Source of the DNA: Anaeromyces robustus
Lineage: Eukaryota; Neocallimastigomycota; Neocallimastigomycetes; Neocallimastigales; Neocallimastigaceae
Length of the DNA stretch: 64,000 nucleotides
Direction: 5' to 3'
Assembly: GCA_002104895.1 (NCBI GenBank)
Contig: MCFG01000007.1
Coordinates: forward strand, 355,831-419,830
In this document: in pieces, positions 12,543 through 24,700 of the stretch
Position numbering within the stretch: the first letter of the stretch is position 1
Layout of the letters: each line of letters begins with the position of its first letter
Translations under genes and position numbers: made by a program
Notes under the pieces: model-generated
Database searches by the model: none
What the model saw: the letters and a program-made list of their open reading frames with translations, nothing else
Told to the model about the DNA's origin: nothing

Positions 12543-13100
12543 TTAACGAAGACGTCTGGCTTCACGTTCAGATTCAAGAAGAGTAAGAATATCACCTTCC
12601 TTGACTGGACCCTTAACGTTACGAATGATGGAACGGTTCTTGTCACCGTCATTAAGGAATTCGACACGGACTTGGGTAACACCACCACTTTATTTTTTAA
12701 ATTATATAAATTTTACATTATATTACATTTAATATTTATACTTTCTAATCATTTAAATTCAAATAATATATTTTCATATCTTATCGTTTATTTATATATA
12801 TATTTACCGAGAACCGGTACGACCAAGAATCTTAGTAACTTTAACGTCCTTTGGAGCTTGAGCACGATCCTATTATTTTATTATACATTTAAAAGAAAAT
12901 ATCATTAATACATTGTTTAGAAAAAAAATGTATAGTTTCCTCTTATTAATCCATCTATCATCGAATACATTAAATTACAACTAACAAAACTTAAATTCAC
13001 TAATTACTATCAAACATTCATCAATCCATCAACAATAAAAAAAAAATCATAAAAATATATATTTATTAATATTAAAATAAAAAAAAACATCATATACCAT
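12543..13100 (-). CDS. RPS28: Small ribosomal subunit protein eS28
   Basis: Three exons: 13098-13100 (only the ATG), 12808-12869 and 12543-12687. The joined product has 69 residues: it starts [20 protein letters not shown], contains TQVRVEF and [20 protein letters not shown], and ends SEREARRLR, the invariant C-terminus of eS28. The usual family length is 64-69 residues. The protein sits in the 40S head near the mRNA exit channel. The first intron begins directly after the start codon, a layout common for fungal ribosomal protein genes. Exon 2 starts with GAT and its last two bases (CG) join T of exon 3 to make Arg. Codons are strikingly GC-rich (GTC, AAC, CGT, TTC) compared with all neighbours, as expected for a very highly expressed gene. 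It faces ESF2 across a 1.2-kb divergent spacer. Confidence 0.95.
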
Positions 13101-14114
13101 TTTTATATACTGTGAAGTATTTTCAAGAGAGAGTTTGAAAAATAATTTATTTTTACAAATTGAATATACAAAATGGATTTAATTTTTTAAATTATTTGAT
13201 TGGTATAATATAAGCCACAAAAATTTTTTATAAAAATAAAAATTTTTAAAATCATAAATAATTTTTTGTTTACTAAAAAAATATCTTTTTAAAAAAAGAA
13301 TAATATTAAGAAAATGTGAAATAATAAAAAGATCAACTTGTGTTAATAGTTGAATTTATTATTATTTCGTGTAAAAATAATATAAAATTGACTTAAGTGA
13401 TGAATACAAAAAATCATGCACCACCACACTGATGTATTGATGAAAATGGTTCCTTGAACCAAATATTCTGAAAGTCAATTTAAAATAAAAATCATTAATA
13501 AAAAAATTCTATTAAAATAAAAATAAAAATTAATAAAAAAAATGAAATTATAAAATAAAAATATCTTTTATTTTCTTCCTTTTTTTTTATTATGTCTTTT
13601 CAATATTCTTTATTCTGTTTAATTGTTTTATATTATATATGTCTTGGCTTTGGTTACATATTATTTTAACAATTTGACTTCAATAAACTTTATGTGTTGT
13701 TAGTTTATTTTTACTTTTTTTTTTTTATTTTTATCTTTATTTGTTAAAATAATAAAGCATTCTATATTAATATTTAAAAAAAAATTATTTCTTTGGTCCT
13801 TATTCTTTATTGTAAGTTTTTTCTTTAATTATGAAATTATGAACGATATCGTTATAAAGTTATAAAAAAATTAATAATATATTATTTGATTAATAATATA
13901 TTTTCAATATTTATATCATTAATAATTCTTATAATACCAAATATTTTTATTATTTTTTTTTTTCTTTTGGTTATATTTCTAAAGAAATTTTTTAGTATTT
14001 ATTAATTTTAATTATTAAAACGATTTGTGTACATTAACATGACGTATCAAATCTAATAATGTAATGTATTTTAATGTACAAAAAAAAAAAATTTAATTTG
14101 TTTTTAATTTAAAA

Positions 14115-14145
<31 letters not shown>

Positions 14146-14266
14146 TTTAATTTTTAAAGTTTTATTATTGTAATAATTTTTATAAACCTATAAAATACTA
14201 TTTTTATATATTATAAATTATTTTAAAAACTTTTGATTCATAATATAAAGTATATAAAAATTAACA
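13101..14266. promoter_or_regulatory. Divergent intergenic region between eS28 and ESF2
   Basis: It separates two ribosome-related genes transcribed away from each other, so it must hold both promoters. A less AT-rich patch (CATGCACCACCACACTGATG, 13415-13434) stands out from the background and is the best candidate for a bound site. No known ribosomal-protein box was recognised with confidence. Confidence 0.4.
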
Positions 14267-15394
14267 ATGGATGATATCTTCAATATTCATGATTCTGAAT
14301 CAGAAAATGATTCTTTTGATGAAGAAGAAAGTAAATTATCTTTATTAAAATCAAAAAAAATCAATAATGATTCTGATGAAGACAAATCAAAAGATGAAAA
14401 TGATGAAAACGAGGAAGATAATGATGATAATGAAAACGAAAATGATGATAGCGAAATTGAAGATGAAGATGGAGATGAAGATGAAAATGAAGATGAAGAT
14501 GATAATGAAAGTAATAAAATACAAAAAGATTTATCAAATAAAATAGATAATCGTTTTGATATGAGTGGTTTTGATGATGATGATGATAATAAAGAAGGTG
14601 AATTAAATGAAAAAAGAAAAGAAGAAAAGGAAAAAGATAAAAAACAAAAAAAAATAAAAAAACCATTAAGTGAAAGAAAACTTAAAAAATTTAATACAGA
14701 ACACAATAAAACAGGTGTAGTTTATCTTTCTAAAATACCACCATTTATGAAACCAATTAAACTTCGTCATCTTCTCTCTAGATATGCAAAAATTGGTAAA
14801 ATTTATTTAGCTGCTGAAGACGAAAAAATTGCTCATCGTAGAAAAAAATATGGTGGTAATAGAAAAAGAAATTATACTGAAGGTTGGGTTGAATTCTTAG
14901 ATAAAAGAGAAGCTAAATTAGTAGTTAAACATTTAAATAATCATATTATTGGAGGAAAGAAAAGTAGTTGGTATCATGATGATATATGGAATATGAAATA
15001 TTTACATGGTTTTAAATGGATTCATTTAACTGAAAGAATAGCATATGAAAAAGCTGTTCGTGCTCAAAAACTTAAAGCTGAAATGTCTCAAGCTTCACGT
15101 GAAAGTAATGTCATTTTAAGAAATGTTGAAAAGGCTAAAATGATTGAATCCATGGAAAAGAGAAAATTAGAAAAAATTAAAGATAATGAAGAAGAATTAG
15201 AATCTACAACAAGCAAAAAGAAGATTAAAACAAATGATACAACTTCAACTTCTAATAATAATGATTCATTCCAAAATCCAGAAACCTTAAAGATAATAAG
15301 AAAATACAAACAAAGAAAACCAGTTAATCCAGAAAAGAAAACAGCAATTATTAATCCAAAGCAAAAATCTGTATTAAGTAAAATTTTCAATTAG
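14267..15394 (+). CDS. ESF2: Pre-rRNA processing factor ESF2/ABT1
   Basis: A single exon of 375 residues. Residues 1-115 are an acidic Asp/Glu/Asn-rich tail. A basic linker follows, and from about residue 149 comes the RRM-like ESF2/ABT1 core: GVVYLSKIPPFMKPIKLRHLL, then GKIYLAAED and a GWVEFLDKREAKLVVKHLN stretch. The family signature around WYHDDIWNMKYLHGFKW, then a helical Lys/Glu-rich segment, completes it. In yeast Esf2 acts in the nucleolus in the SSU processome at early pre-rRNA cleavages and stimulates Dbp8; the animal orthologue is ABT1. The length fits fungal members (about 300-380). The ATG at 14267 lies in a poly-A context with no upstream in-frame ATG. Opposite-strand frames over the acidic part are shadows. 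Confidence 0.92.
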   Translation: MDDIFNIHDSESENDSFDEEESKLSLLKSKKINNDSDEDKSKDENDENEEDNDDNENENDDSEIEDEDGDEDENEDEDDNESNKIQKDLSNKIDNRFDMSGFDDDDDNKEGELNEKRKEEKEKDKKQKKIKKPLSERKLKKFNTEHNKTGVVYLSKIPPFMKPIKLRHLLSRYAKIGKIYLAAEDEKIAHRRKKYGGNRKRNYTEGWVEFLDKREAKLVVKHLNNHIIGGKKSSWYHDDIWNMKYLHGFKWIHLTERIAYEKAVRAQKLKAEMSQASRESNVILRNVEKAKMIESMEKRKLEKIKDNEEELESTTSKKKIKTNDTTSTSNNNDSFQNPETLKIIRKYKQRKPVNPEKKTAIINPKQKSVLSKIFN

Positions 15395-15855
15395 GATAAA
15401 ATAGTTATAAAAAAAATATGATTAAACATTTAAAATAACAAAAAGAAAAATATCATTATCTATTTATTTAATTTAATTAAATTATTTTTTAAAAAAAAAA
15501 ATCATATTTGAATTTTAATTTAAATTTGAAATTCGATTTCTTTTTTTTTTTTTCCTTCAAATTAGAAAAAATAGAAGTACCTAATATTTTTAAACCATAT
15601 ATATTATTTATTTTTGTTACATTTTTTTTTTTAATATTTAACATAAAATAATATTCAAAAGAATATAAGCATTATTATAAAACGTAATCATTTAATTTTG
15701 TAATATATTCTATATATCCATACAATTATTTAAATTATATTAATTTATACTTGAAAAAAATTTATAACAAGTTTTACAAATAAAAATAAAAAATACTAAT
15801 TATATATTTAAAAAATACAATGATATTATTATTTTGTATTTACTATTATTAATAC
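15395..15855. other. Gene-free spacer
   Basis: Downstream flank of ESF2; no coding or RNA signal seen. Confidence 0.55.
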
Positions 15856-16653
<798 letters not shown>

Positions 16654-16687
16654 CTTTTTATTTATTTTTGTCATCTTTGCTATCACT

Positions 16688-16920
16688 TTAAGTTATTAAA
16701 ATCATTATAATAAATTCAATAATGCCCTTATCATCAATTCCAGCATAATTATTCAAAATTTCTATAGCAATTTCTTTCAACTCAGCTATTATCATAATTA
16801 ATGGGGTTTTTCCACAACCTGTCTCACTCACTATTACAATAGGAATATTTTAATACTGGATGAACAGGAATAATGATTCAAAGTCATTAGAGATATTAAA
16901 ATTATTTAATAAAATTATCA
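16688..16920 (-). pseudogene. RNF213-like AAA ATPase fragment
   Basis: The minus strand encodes IPIVIVSETGCGKTPLIMII, followed by a helical segment with ILNNYAGIDDKGIIEFI and a stop at 16688-16690. GETGCGKT-type Walker A (here SETGCGKT) followed by a LNxxAG...D..I.EFI segment is typical of the giant RNF213-like AAA+ ubiquitin ligases, whose Walker A is preceded by a hydrophobic strand. Upstream the frame continues as ILLNNFNISNDFESLFLFIQ to about 16920 but is broken by a TAA just before the Walker strand. Only about 75 codons remain of a gene normally thousands of codons long, so it is a relic. Confidence 0.55.
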
Positions 16921-17839
16921 TCCATAAAAATATAAAAATTAACAATAAATTTTAAATATTTTATTTTTTTTAAAGCAATATATTTTAATATTTTATTTTT
17001 TTTTAAGCAATATATTTTAATATTTTATTTTTTTTTAAGCAATATATTTTAAAATATTTAATTTTTTTTTTTTTAAATCTATACATTATCATATTAAATA
17101 TAAATATTAAATATAAATATTTTAAATTCTATCTCTACTCATAATTTATAACTATTAATATATTACAAGTAATCCTTCTCAATATATTAATTTAGGAGTA
17201 GATCAACGTAAAATAATTTAAAAAAAAATTAATTAAAAAAAAAAATATATGTATTATATATTAAAATAAACAAAAATTCAATTATTTATTAATTTTAAAA
17301 TGTAAATTTTTCTAACACATATATTATGCAATATATTCTAATATATGTTTTATAATATTTTATTATATTGTATAAAATATTATGTCACCAATTGAATCAA
17401 TTTAAATTTTTTCAAAATAAATATAAGAATAATATATGAAAAAAAAGGTAAAAAGTAAAAAGATTAACTAAAATAATATAATATAATAAACAAAATATTT
17501 AATATTCCTTTAATTATAGTTATATATTATTATGCAGTATTATTAATAATGAATTGCTAAAAAATTATTATTAATATATAAAAGTTATTAATTATTAATT
17601 ATTTATGAATGAATGAATAATAAATAATAAATAAATTAATAAAAATTATATAATGTATTCATTATTTTATTCTTTTTTAATCATTTAAATTTATTATTAT
17701 GATTTATATTTAACAATTAATTATTTTTTAAAAAAAAATTATAATATATTATTTATATATTATCAATTATATTGAAATTAAATTAAATTTTAAATAATCT
17801 ATTTTAATTTTAATATATTAAAATATAAAAATTTTTTCT

Positions 17840-17872
<33 letters not shown>

Positions 17873-18122
17873 AATTGTTTGTTTGTAAAAAAAAATTAAT
17901 TAAACAAACGTTTGAGTTTATTAAAAAAGAATAAATTAGAGTAATTTAAAAATTGATTGGATAATAAAGATCAAGCTATGGTTTTTTAACATTTATATAT
18001 ATATATCACTTTTCTCTTTTTTTTTTCAAAACAATTTTATCATTTTAAAAGTTAAGAAATTAAGAAAAAATTTAAAAAGTTAAAAAATAGTTACATATAT
18101 ATTAAAAAATATTTACAAAAAA
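16921..18122. other. Gene-free spacer with a small 3-copy tandem repeat
   Basis: Near 16955-17055 a unit of about 33-36 bp (AGCAATATATTTTAATATTT and a T-run) is repeated three times. The rest is AT-rich with a poly-T run near 17841-17868 and contains the promoter of the following gene. Confidence 0.55.
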
Positions 18123-18923
18123 ATGGGTTTAAAATTAAACGATATTATCCTCAGAGTACTATATACTTTAATTACAGTTATTATTACAGTTCATGCTTTT
18201 GTATTTTACAGTATATATGTAGTAGGTGGTGATGAATTAAAACAACAAAATGAAGTTAATTTTGTTTTAGATGCCGTAAATAAACAAGGAGGAGTATATA
18301 TGTTTGGTACTTACTTACCAATATGGGAGGTTATACTCATTGAATGTTGCATTGCCTTTGGATTAGAATTAACAGTTGCTGGTCCATCAGCTTTTAAATT
18401 AGCTTCTCAGGCATTAAATCAAGCTTCTACACCTAAATCAATTTTTGATATTTTTATTATTGGCTATACCGTTAGTATTATGTGCCCTTCTATGAGTTTC
18501 TTAGCATCCATTTTCTTTTACCCTTACAATATTGGATTTAATGTTTTAACTTTAATTGCAAATTGGTTCCAATTAATTTGTTACAATTTCCCTTTCGCTT
18601 TTTTTATGCAAGTTTTCTTAATTCAACCTTTTATGAGAAAATTATTTAAATTGCTATTTGGTTTCACTGAAGGGGAAGAAGAAAAAAGCAAAAATTTGAA
18701 AGATAATGATCAAACAAAGAAAAATATGACTGAAATAAAAAATATTGATAAAGATGGTAATCTCAATTTTAATATGACTAAAACGCTACAATTAATTGAC
18801 CAATTAAAGAAAGAAATTATGGAATGTAGTAACAATACATTAATTGAAGATACTATGATAAATGAACAAGAAATTGTAGAAGTTCAAATTGACCAGTTTG
18901 ATGATAGTGACATAAAAGAATAA
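18123..18923 (+). CDS. Four-helix membrane protein, DUF2798-like
   Basis: A single exon of 266 residues starting at ATG 18123. Four hydrophobic helices lie near residues 10-34, 66-88, 108-132 and 142-168. The membrane part is an internal duplication of a two-helix unit: the second helix ends AFGLELTVAGPSAFKLA (78-94) and the fourth ends AFFMQVFLIQPFMRKLF (159-175). This layout and the (V/I)xGPxxxKL / QPxxRKLF ends match the DUF2798 family known mostly from bacteria, including Firmicutes. After residue 180 a charged, probably cytosolic tail of about 85 residues (acidic and Lys/Asn-rich) is added, which bacterial members lack. The lack of introns and the bacterial look suggest ancient horizontal acquisition, but this is inference. 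Molecular function is unknown. Confidence 0.6.
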   Translation: MGLKLNDIILRVLYTLITVIITVHAFVFYSIYVVGGDELKQQNEVNFVLDAVNKQGGVYMFGTYLPIWEVILIECCIAFGLELTVAGPSAFKLASQALNQASTPKSIFDIFIIGYTVSIMCPSMSFLASIFFYPYNIGFNVLTLIANWFQLICYNFPFAFFMQVFLIQPFMRKLFKLLFGFTEGEEEKSKNLKDNDQTKKNMTEIKNIDKDGNLNFNMTKTLQLIDQLKKEIMECSNNTLIEDTMINEQEIVEVQIDQFDDSDIKE

Positions 18924-19730
18924 TTAATTTTTGGGAATTCATATACGTTATTTTTATAAAAAAATAATATAATATATTTTAATGTATTTAAAAGAAATGT
19001 GATTTACATAAGAGAAAATTTTACCAAATCATTTTATGAAAAATATACAAAAACTTTTTTCATAAAAAATTAAACTATTAATATAGAAAGTATATAAAGG
19101 ACAACTCAATATAGATTATATAGAAAGAGTAATTATTCAGTACTTAGTTATCTAATTTTGTTCAGTATAAAACCCTATAATATATATAAAACTTCTTTTA
19201 TATATATATAAACATTTTTTATTATTTTATTTTTATATAAAAAAACCAATTTTTTATTTATTTTATATATAAAATACAGTTTTAATTTATTTTTATGTTT
19301 TGTAAATTTATTATTTAATAATATTTAATAACATTAATAATATTTAATAATATTTAATAACATTTAATAAAATCTAATTATTCTATAAGTATATTATAAA
19401 TTTTTATATTAATGTAAAAACAGTATAAAAGTTAATACTTCATGTAATTTTTATATTTATAGAATAATATATTAATACATTTTTATTTTATATACTTCAT
19501 TAATTATTCTATCATAAAAATACTTGGTAAATATATTAATATCTTTTTATTTTATATACTTCATTAATTATTCTATCATAAAAAAACTTGAGAAAAAATA
19601 AATAATTAACTCTCATATTATATTAATATGAAATGTTATTATTTAATTTTTTTTACCAAGACTAATATTATTACCATAACCATAATAATATTTTATTTTA
19701 TTTTGATAATCTAATGTATTTATTTTTTTA
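18924..19730. other. Gene-free spacer
   Basis: AT-rich. A unit of about 75 bp ending in ACTTCATTAATTATTCTATC is present twice in tandem (near 19455-19595). No gene recognised. Confidence 0.55.
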
Positions 19731-19888
19731 TTTATTTTCTATTTATTTATTTATTCATTTATTCATTTATTTTTTTTCTATTTATTTATTTATTTTTTAT
19801 TCATTTATACATTTACTTATTTATTTATTTATTTATTTATTTATTTTCTATTTATTTATTTATTTATTTATTTTCTATTTATTTATTT

Positions 19889-19981
<93 letters not shown>

Positions 19982-19985
19982 TTAT
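19731..19985 (+). repeat. ATTT microsatellite, imperfect left half
   Basis: The left half has ATTC and TTTC variants, the right half (from about 19890) is nearly pure ATTT. T-rich on the plus strand. Confidence 0.93.
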
Positions 19986-21747
19986 ATATTTATTTATTAA
20001 TATATTATCAATAAGATAATAAATAAGATATATAATTAAAAAGATAATAAATAACATATGAAAATTAAAAATTTCAATTGAATTTTTTTTAAATGTAATT
20101 TATTTAATTATTATTCAACAATATTATTTGATAAATAAAATAATTCTAGATATATATAATTAATTTAATTAAATATATAGATAATATATTGTGAATATAT
20201 GTATTTCAAAACTATAATTAAAAAGATTCTTTTTTTTATATATTTATGTATATAAATAATGAAACTTTAATTATTCTATAAAAATTTGTTAATTAAAATT
20301 AATGAAAATGTTTTATATTATGAGCATTATATATAAAAAATTTATATTTCATTAATCCTTTAATAAATAAAAAGGCAAAATTTACTTTATTATTAAATAA
20401 TAAAATATAAAAAATATTATATTTATGACTATTTAAAAGCATATTAAATGCTAAAATAAGGATACATTTATTTTGTATGTATATTCTCTTATAAAATATT
20501 ATTTTTTTTGTCTAAAAAATAATAATAATTGAAAGGATAAATTATAGTTATTTTTAAATTATACTTTTAATTATTTTTAAACTAATTTATTTAATATTAC
20601 ACAAAATTATTTTAATATGAAATTTTTTGAAATTTAAATATAGACCATATATTATGTGTATAATAAACAATATATTTAAATATATTAAAATAAAAATTTT
20701 AATATTTTTATATTTTCCTTAAAATAATGATAAAAAAAATAAAAATAATAGAAATTGAAATAAAAAAGAAAAGAAGGGTTATTAAAGATTTTTAGAGTTC
20801 TTGTTTTAATATCATAATTATATATTTGATATGCATACTTACATACAAAGAAAAATCAATACAATAAAATAATAAATATTATAGAAAAATAAATAAACAA
20901 ATAAAAAGATACAGCATTTTATAAAAATGTAAACAAAAAGGTGATAAAAGAATAAATAATAAATGAACATTATTTTTTTCAAACAAATTATGTAAATAAT
21001 AATATTATATATTAAATTAAGTTTAAATCTTAATATTTAGATTAAATAAATGTATTTTTTATAATATTAAATTTCCTTATTTAAATAAATAAATAAAAAC
21101 TTTTATACATATATTATTGAATATACATTAATATATATTATTTTATTAAATATTAATTTTATTGTGTTTTTAATAAATAAATAATAGAAACTATTAATTA
21201 TATTATTATATGAGTTGGTAATTTTCTCTTTTTTTTTTCTTTGCTAAACTCATAAATATAAAATATAAATTACTGATATATATAATTTTTAATAATTATT
21301 AAGTTTTTATTAAATATTAAAGAAGTTTATAAAACCTTTCTTTCTTTTTCTTATAAACACATATAAAAAAGACTTATAAAAGTAAATATTCATTAAATAA
21401 TTAATAAAAAGCTTTTTTATTACCATTTTATATTAATATATTCATTTTATTACTATTAATTATATAAATAAACTCATTTGAAAATATAGAATATTAGGTA
21501 AAACAAATTAACAAATTTATATTATATATATAAATTTATTAATATATGAATAATTATAATTTTAACAAAAGTATTTCAATATATATATAATTATAATTTT
21601 TAACAAACTTTTTCAATATATATATATATATAAAAATAATTTTTTAATATTAATTATGTACTTATTAATATATACAAATTCAATGTATATCATAATGTTA
21701 ATATATATTTAATTTAATTATAAAGTCAATATTTAAATAAATTACAA
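19986..21747. other. Long upstream region of the bZIP gene
   Basis: No coding frame of note. Plain AT-rich sequence of nearly 1.8 kb before the bZIP start codon; it presumably holds the promoter and 5' leader. No specific site recognised. Confidence 0.5.
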
Positions 21748-24700
21748 ATGGATTTTAACGATATATTTAAATTTGATGAAATATCTAATGATAATGATAT
21801 TAACAGTAATGAGTTAGATGAAAAATATAAGAAAAAGGAAATTTCAAATAGTTCTTTAATTAATATAAATTCTAATAAAATAATTGAAAGTCCAACTGAA
21901 AAAGTAATAGAAAAATCAAAAGAAGAACAATATGAACTTGATAATAAAAATAATTTATTATTAGATTTACCAGATATGTCAACAGATTCAGTAATGAATT
22001 CTTTATCAAAAGTTTCTTATGATGATAATACAATAAATACAGATTCAATAATAAATACAACAAATAAAAAAATACAAAATTTAACTGAAACTTTGAAAAA
22101 TACTGAACCAAATAATTTATACCCACAGCTTTTTCCGAATGAAGAATATCCTATAGAAGAACAAGATACTTTTTCACAATATATGAATTATACAGATGCA
22201 GCAAATATAGACCTCAATAATAACCCTTATTTACTTTATTATAATAATACATTTAATCAAAATGATACCTTACCTTCATATAATACACCAACTGATTTTA
22301 TGAGTTATAGTTCAGATTTTGATATAAATGGAGTAAATCCTTATTATCCACTTTCATCAGATATAGATATGGATGATATAGATATGGATGGTTATTCACT
22401 AGCAACTACAACTAATACTTCTACAAATGACAATTTTAAACAAGCATTAGCTCTTGCACAAGAAAATAATATCAAAAATATTTTGACTATACCATCATTG
22501 AATAAAAATATAGCATTAAATAAAAAGTTAAAAAGTATGAATCCCCTTAATTTATTAAATGTTAATTCTTTACCTTCCCTTACATTAAACAAATCAGTAA
22601 CTATTTCTACAAATAAAGAAAGACAGTTTAATTCAAATTCAATGATAATATCTTCAAATGATGATGAAAATGAACTTTTAATTAAAGATTCTTTAAAATA
22701 TATCTATTCTATGAACCAAGGTAAAAATAAATTAATAGAAGAAAATTATAAAAGCAATTTAAATAATCTCAATGATATAAATGATTTAAATAACATAAAT
22801 AATGTAAATGACCTAAATAATTTAAATGATTTTAATAATATAAATAATATAAACGATATAAACGATATAAACGATATAAATGATTTAAATGATTTAAATG
22901 ATTTAAATGATTTAAATGATTTAAATACAATAAATACTTTAAATAGTATTAATAACATAAATGGAATAAATAGTATTAATAATATAAATGATGTAAATAC
23001 TATGAGCGATATAAATACTATTAACGATATAAATGGAATAAATACTATTGATAATATAAATGATGTAAACACTATAAACGACATAAATACTCTAAACGAT
23101 ATAAATGACATAAATAATATGAACATTGATGATTTAATTACATTAGATTCAATAATTCAACCAGCAAATCTTTCTTATGATTTCATAAAAAAGCCAATTT
23201 TAAATGGAAAAATAAATTCTTTACCAAGTTTAGATAATATAAATAATTTAAATTTAAATGAAAATGATTTTACACAATCTATAAACAGTATTTATTCTCT
23301 TCCAATATCAGCTAATAAACTAAAATCTAAAACTCAACCAAATATACTTAATAATTTAAAAGATATGAATAATTTAATGGACTTTGATTTTATTTCAACA
23401 TCAAACAATAAATTAAAATCAAAAACTCAACCAGACATACTTAATGCTTTAAAAGATATGAATAATTTAATGGATTTCAGTAGTTCAAACAATATCACTA
23501 ATAAAAATTTAACAACAAAGATCAAACAACCAACCTTGAATAATAAAAATATTACCCCTTCATTTTCATCGGAGGATGTATCTTTGCTTTTTTCAAGTAC
23601 CGAATATCCATCTCTTACAACTGCAACAACAATGTCTACTTCTACTTCTACAACTACAACTACAAATACTATTACAGATACTGTTACAGATATTAATACT
23701 ACTTTTGATGAAAATACCACTGAAACGAGTAAAAATAATTTATCATTTATGAGCCCAACAAATGATTATAAGAATCTTTTAAATTCATTAAATACTCAAA
23801 ATAAAAATTACCCAGAAAATCTATTGAAAATGTTCATTACTTCACCGAAACTAAATTCTTCTAAAAACATAAATAAGGATTCATTATTATCGTCAACAAC
23901 AACACTTACACCAACACTAGCACCAATACCAATATCATCACCACCATCTTCTTCGACTTCAATATTACCATTATCAGAAAAAACTATAAAAACTAATAAT
24001 TCATTAATAGATGACAATAATATTACTAGAAAAATCTTACCTGATAAAGCTATGGTAGGTTCACCAAATATAAATATTACGTCTTCAACTTCATCAGAGA
24101 ATATTATAAAGGATAAAATAAAAACTGAAAACAATGATTTACTTCGCAGTTCAAGTTTACCAAAGTTATCTTTCTCATCACTTTCTAAAAACTCTTCTTC
24201 TTTACAGTCTTCTTCACAACGTAAATTAATAAGTAAAGCAAAAATTTCACCAAAATCTCATCCTATTTTAAATACTATTAATAATAAAAATACTATTCAA
24301 AAAAAGTCTTCTGTTTTATCTAAAAGTCATACTAATCTCCTTGCTAAAGAACTATCTAATAATAATAATAATATATCATCTTTAAAGCAATCAGTAGTTT
24401 CATCTCCTTCTATAACATCATCTCTTACTCCTTCTACAATATCTTCTACATCCTCTTCCACAACTACTTTAAAAACAACATCTCCTTCTTTATCTAAATT
24501 ATCTTCTACTTCAACTTCAATATCATCTTCTAAATTACCTACATCTTCAATAATATCTAATTCTACTATGAATTCTGAATCTGTTCATTCTATGATAAAA
24601 TCATTATCTTTATCATCATTAATACCAAAATCAAATACGACAACATCTACATCATCTATACTACCTAATACTTCTTCAACTCCTACGGTTCATATCTTAC

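Noticed and set aside
12513-12908. 131-residue plus-strand frame over eS28
   Set aside because: The spliced minus-strand reading gives complete eS28; the plus frame has no family likeness.
14287-14706. Ser-rich and His-rich minus-strand frames opposite the acidic part of ESF2
   Set aside because: GAT/GAA-rich coding on the plus strand automatically gives such shadows; no domain seen.
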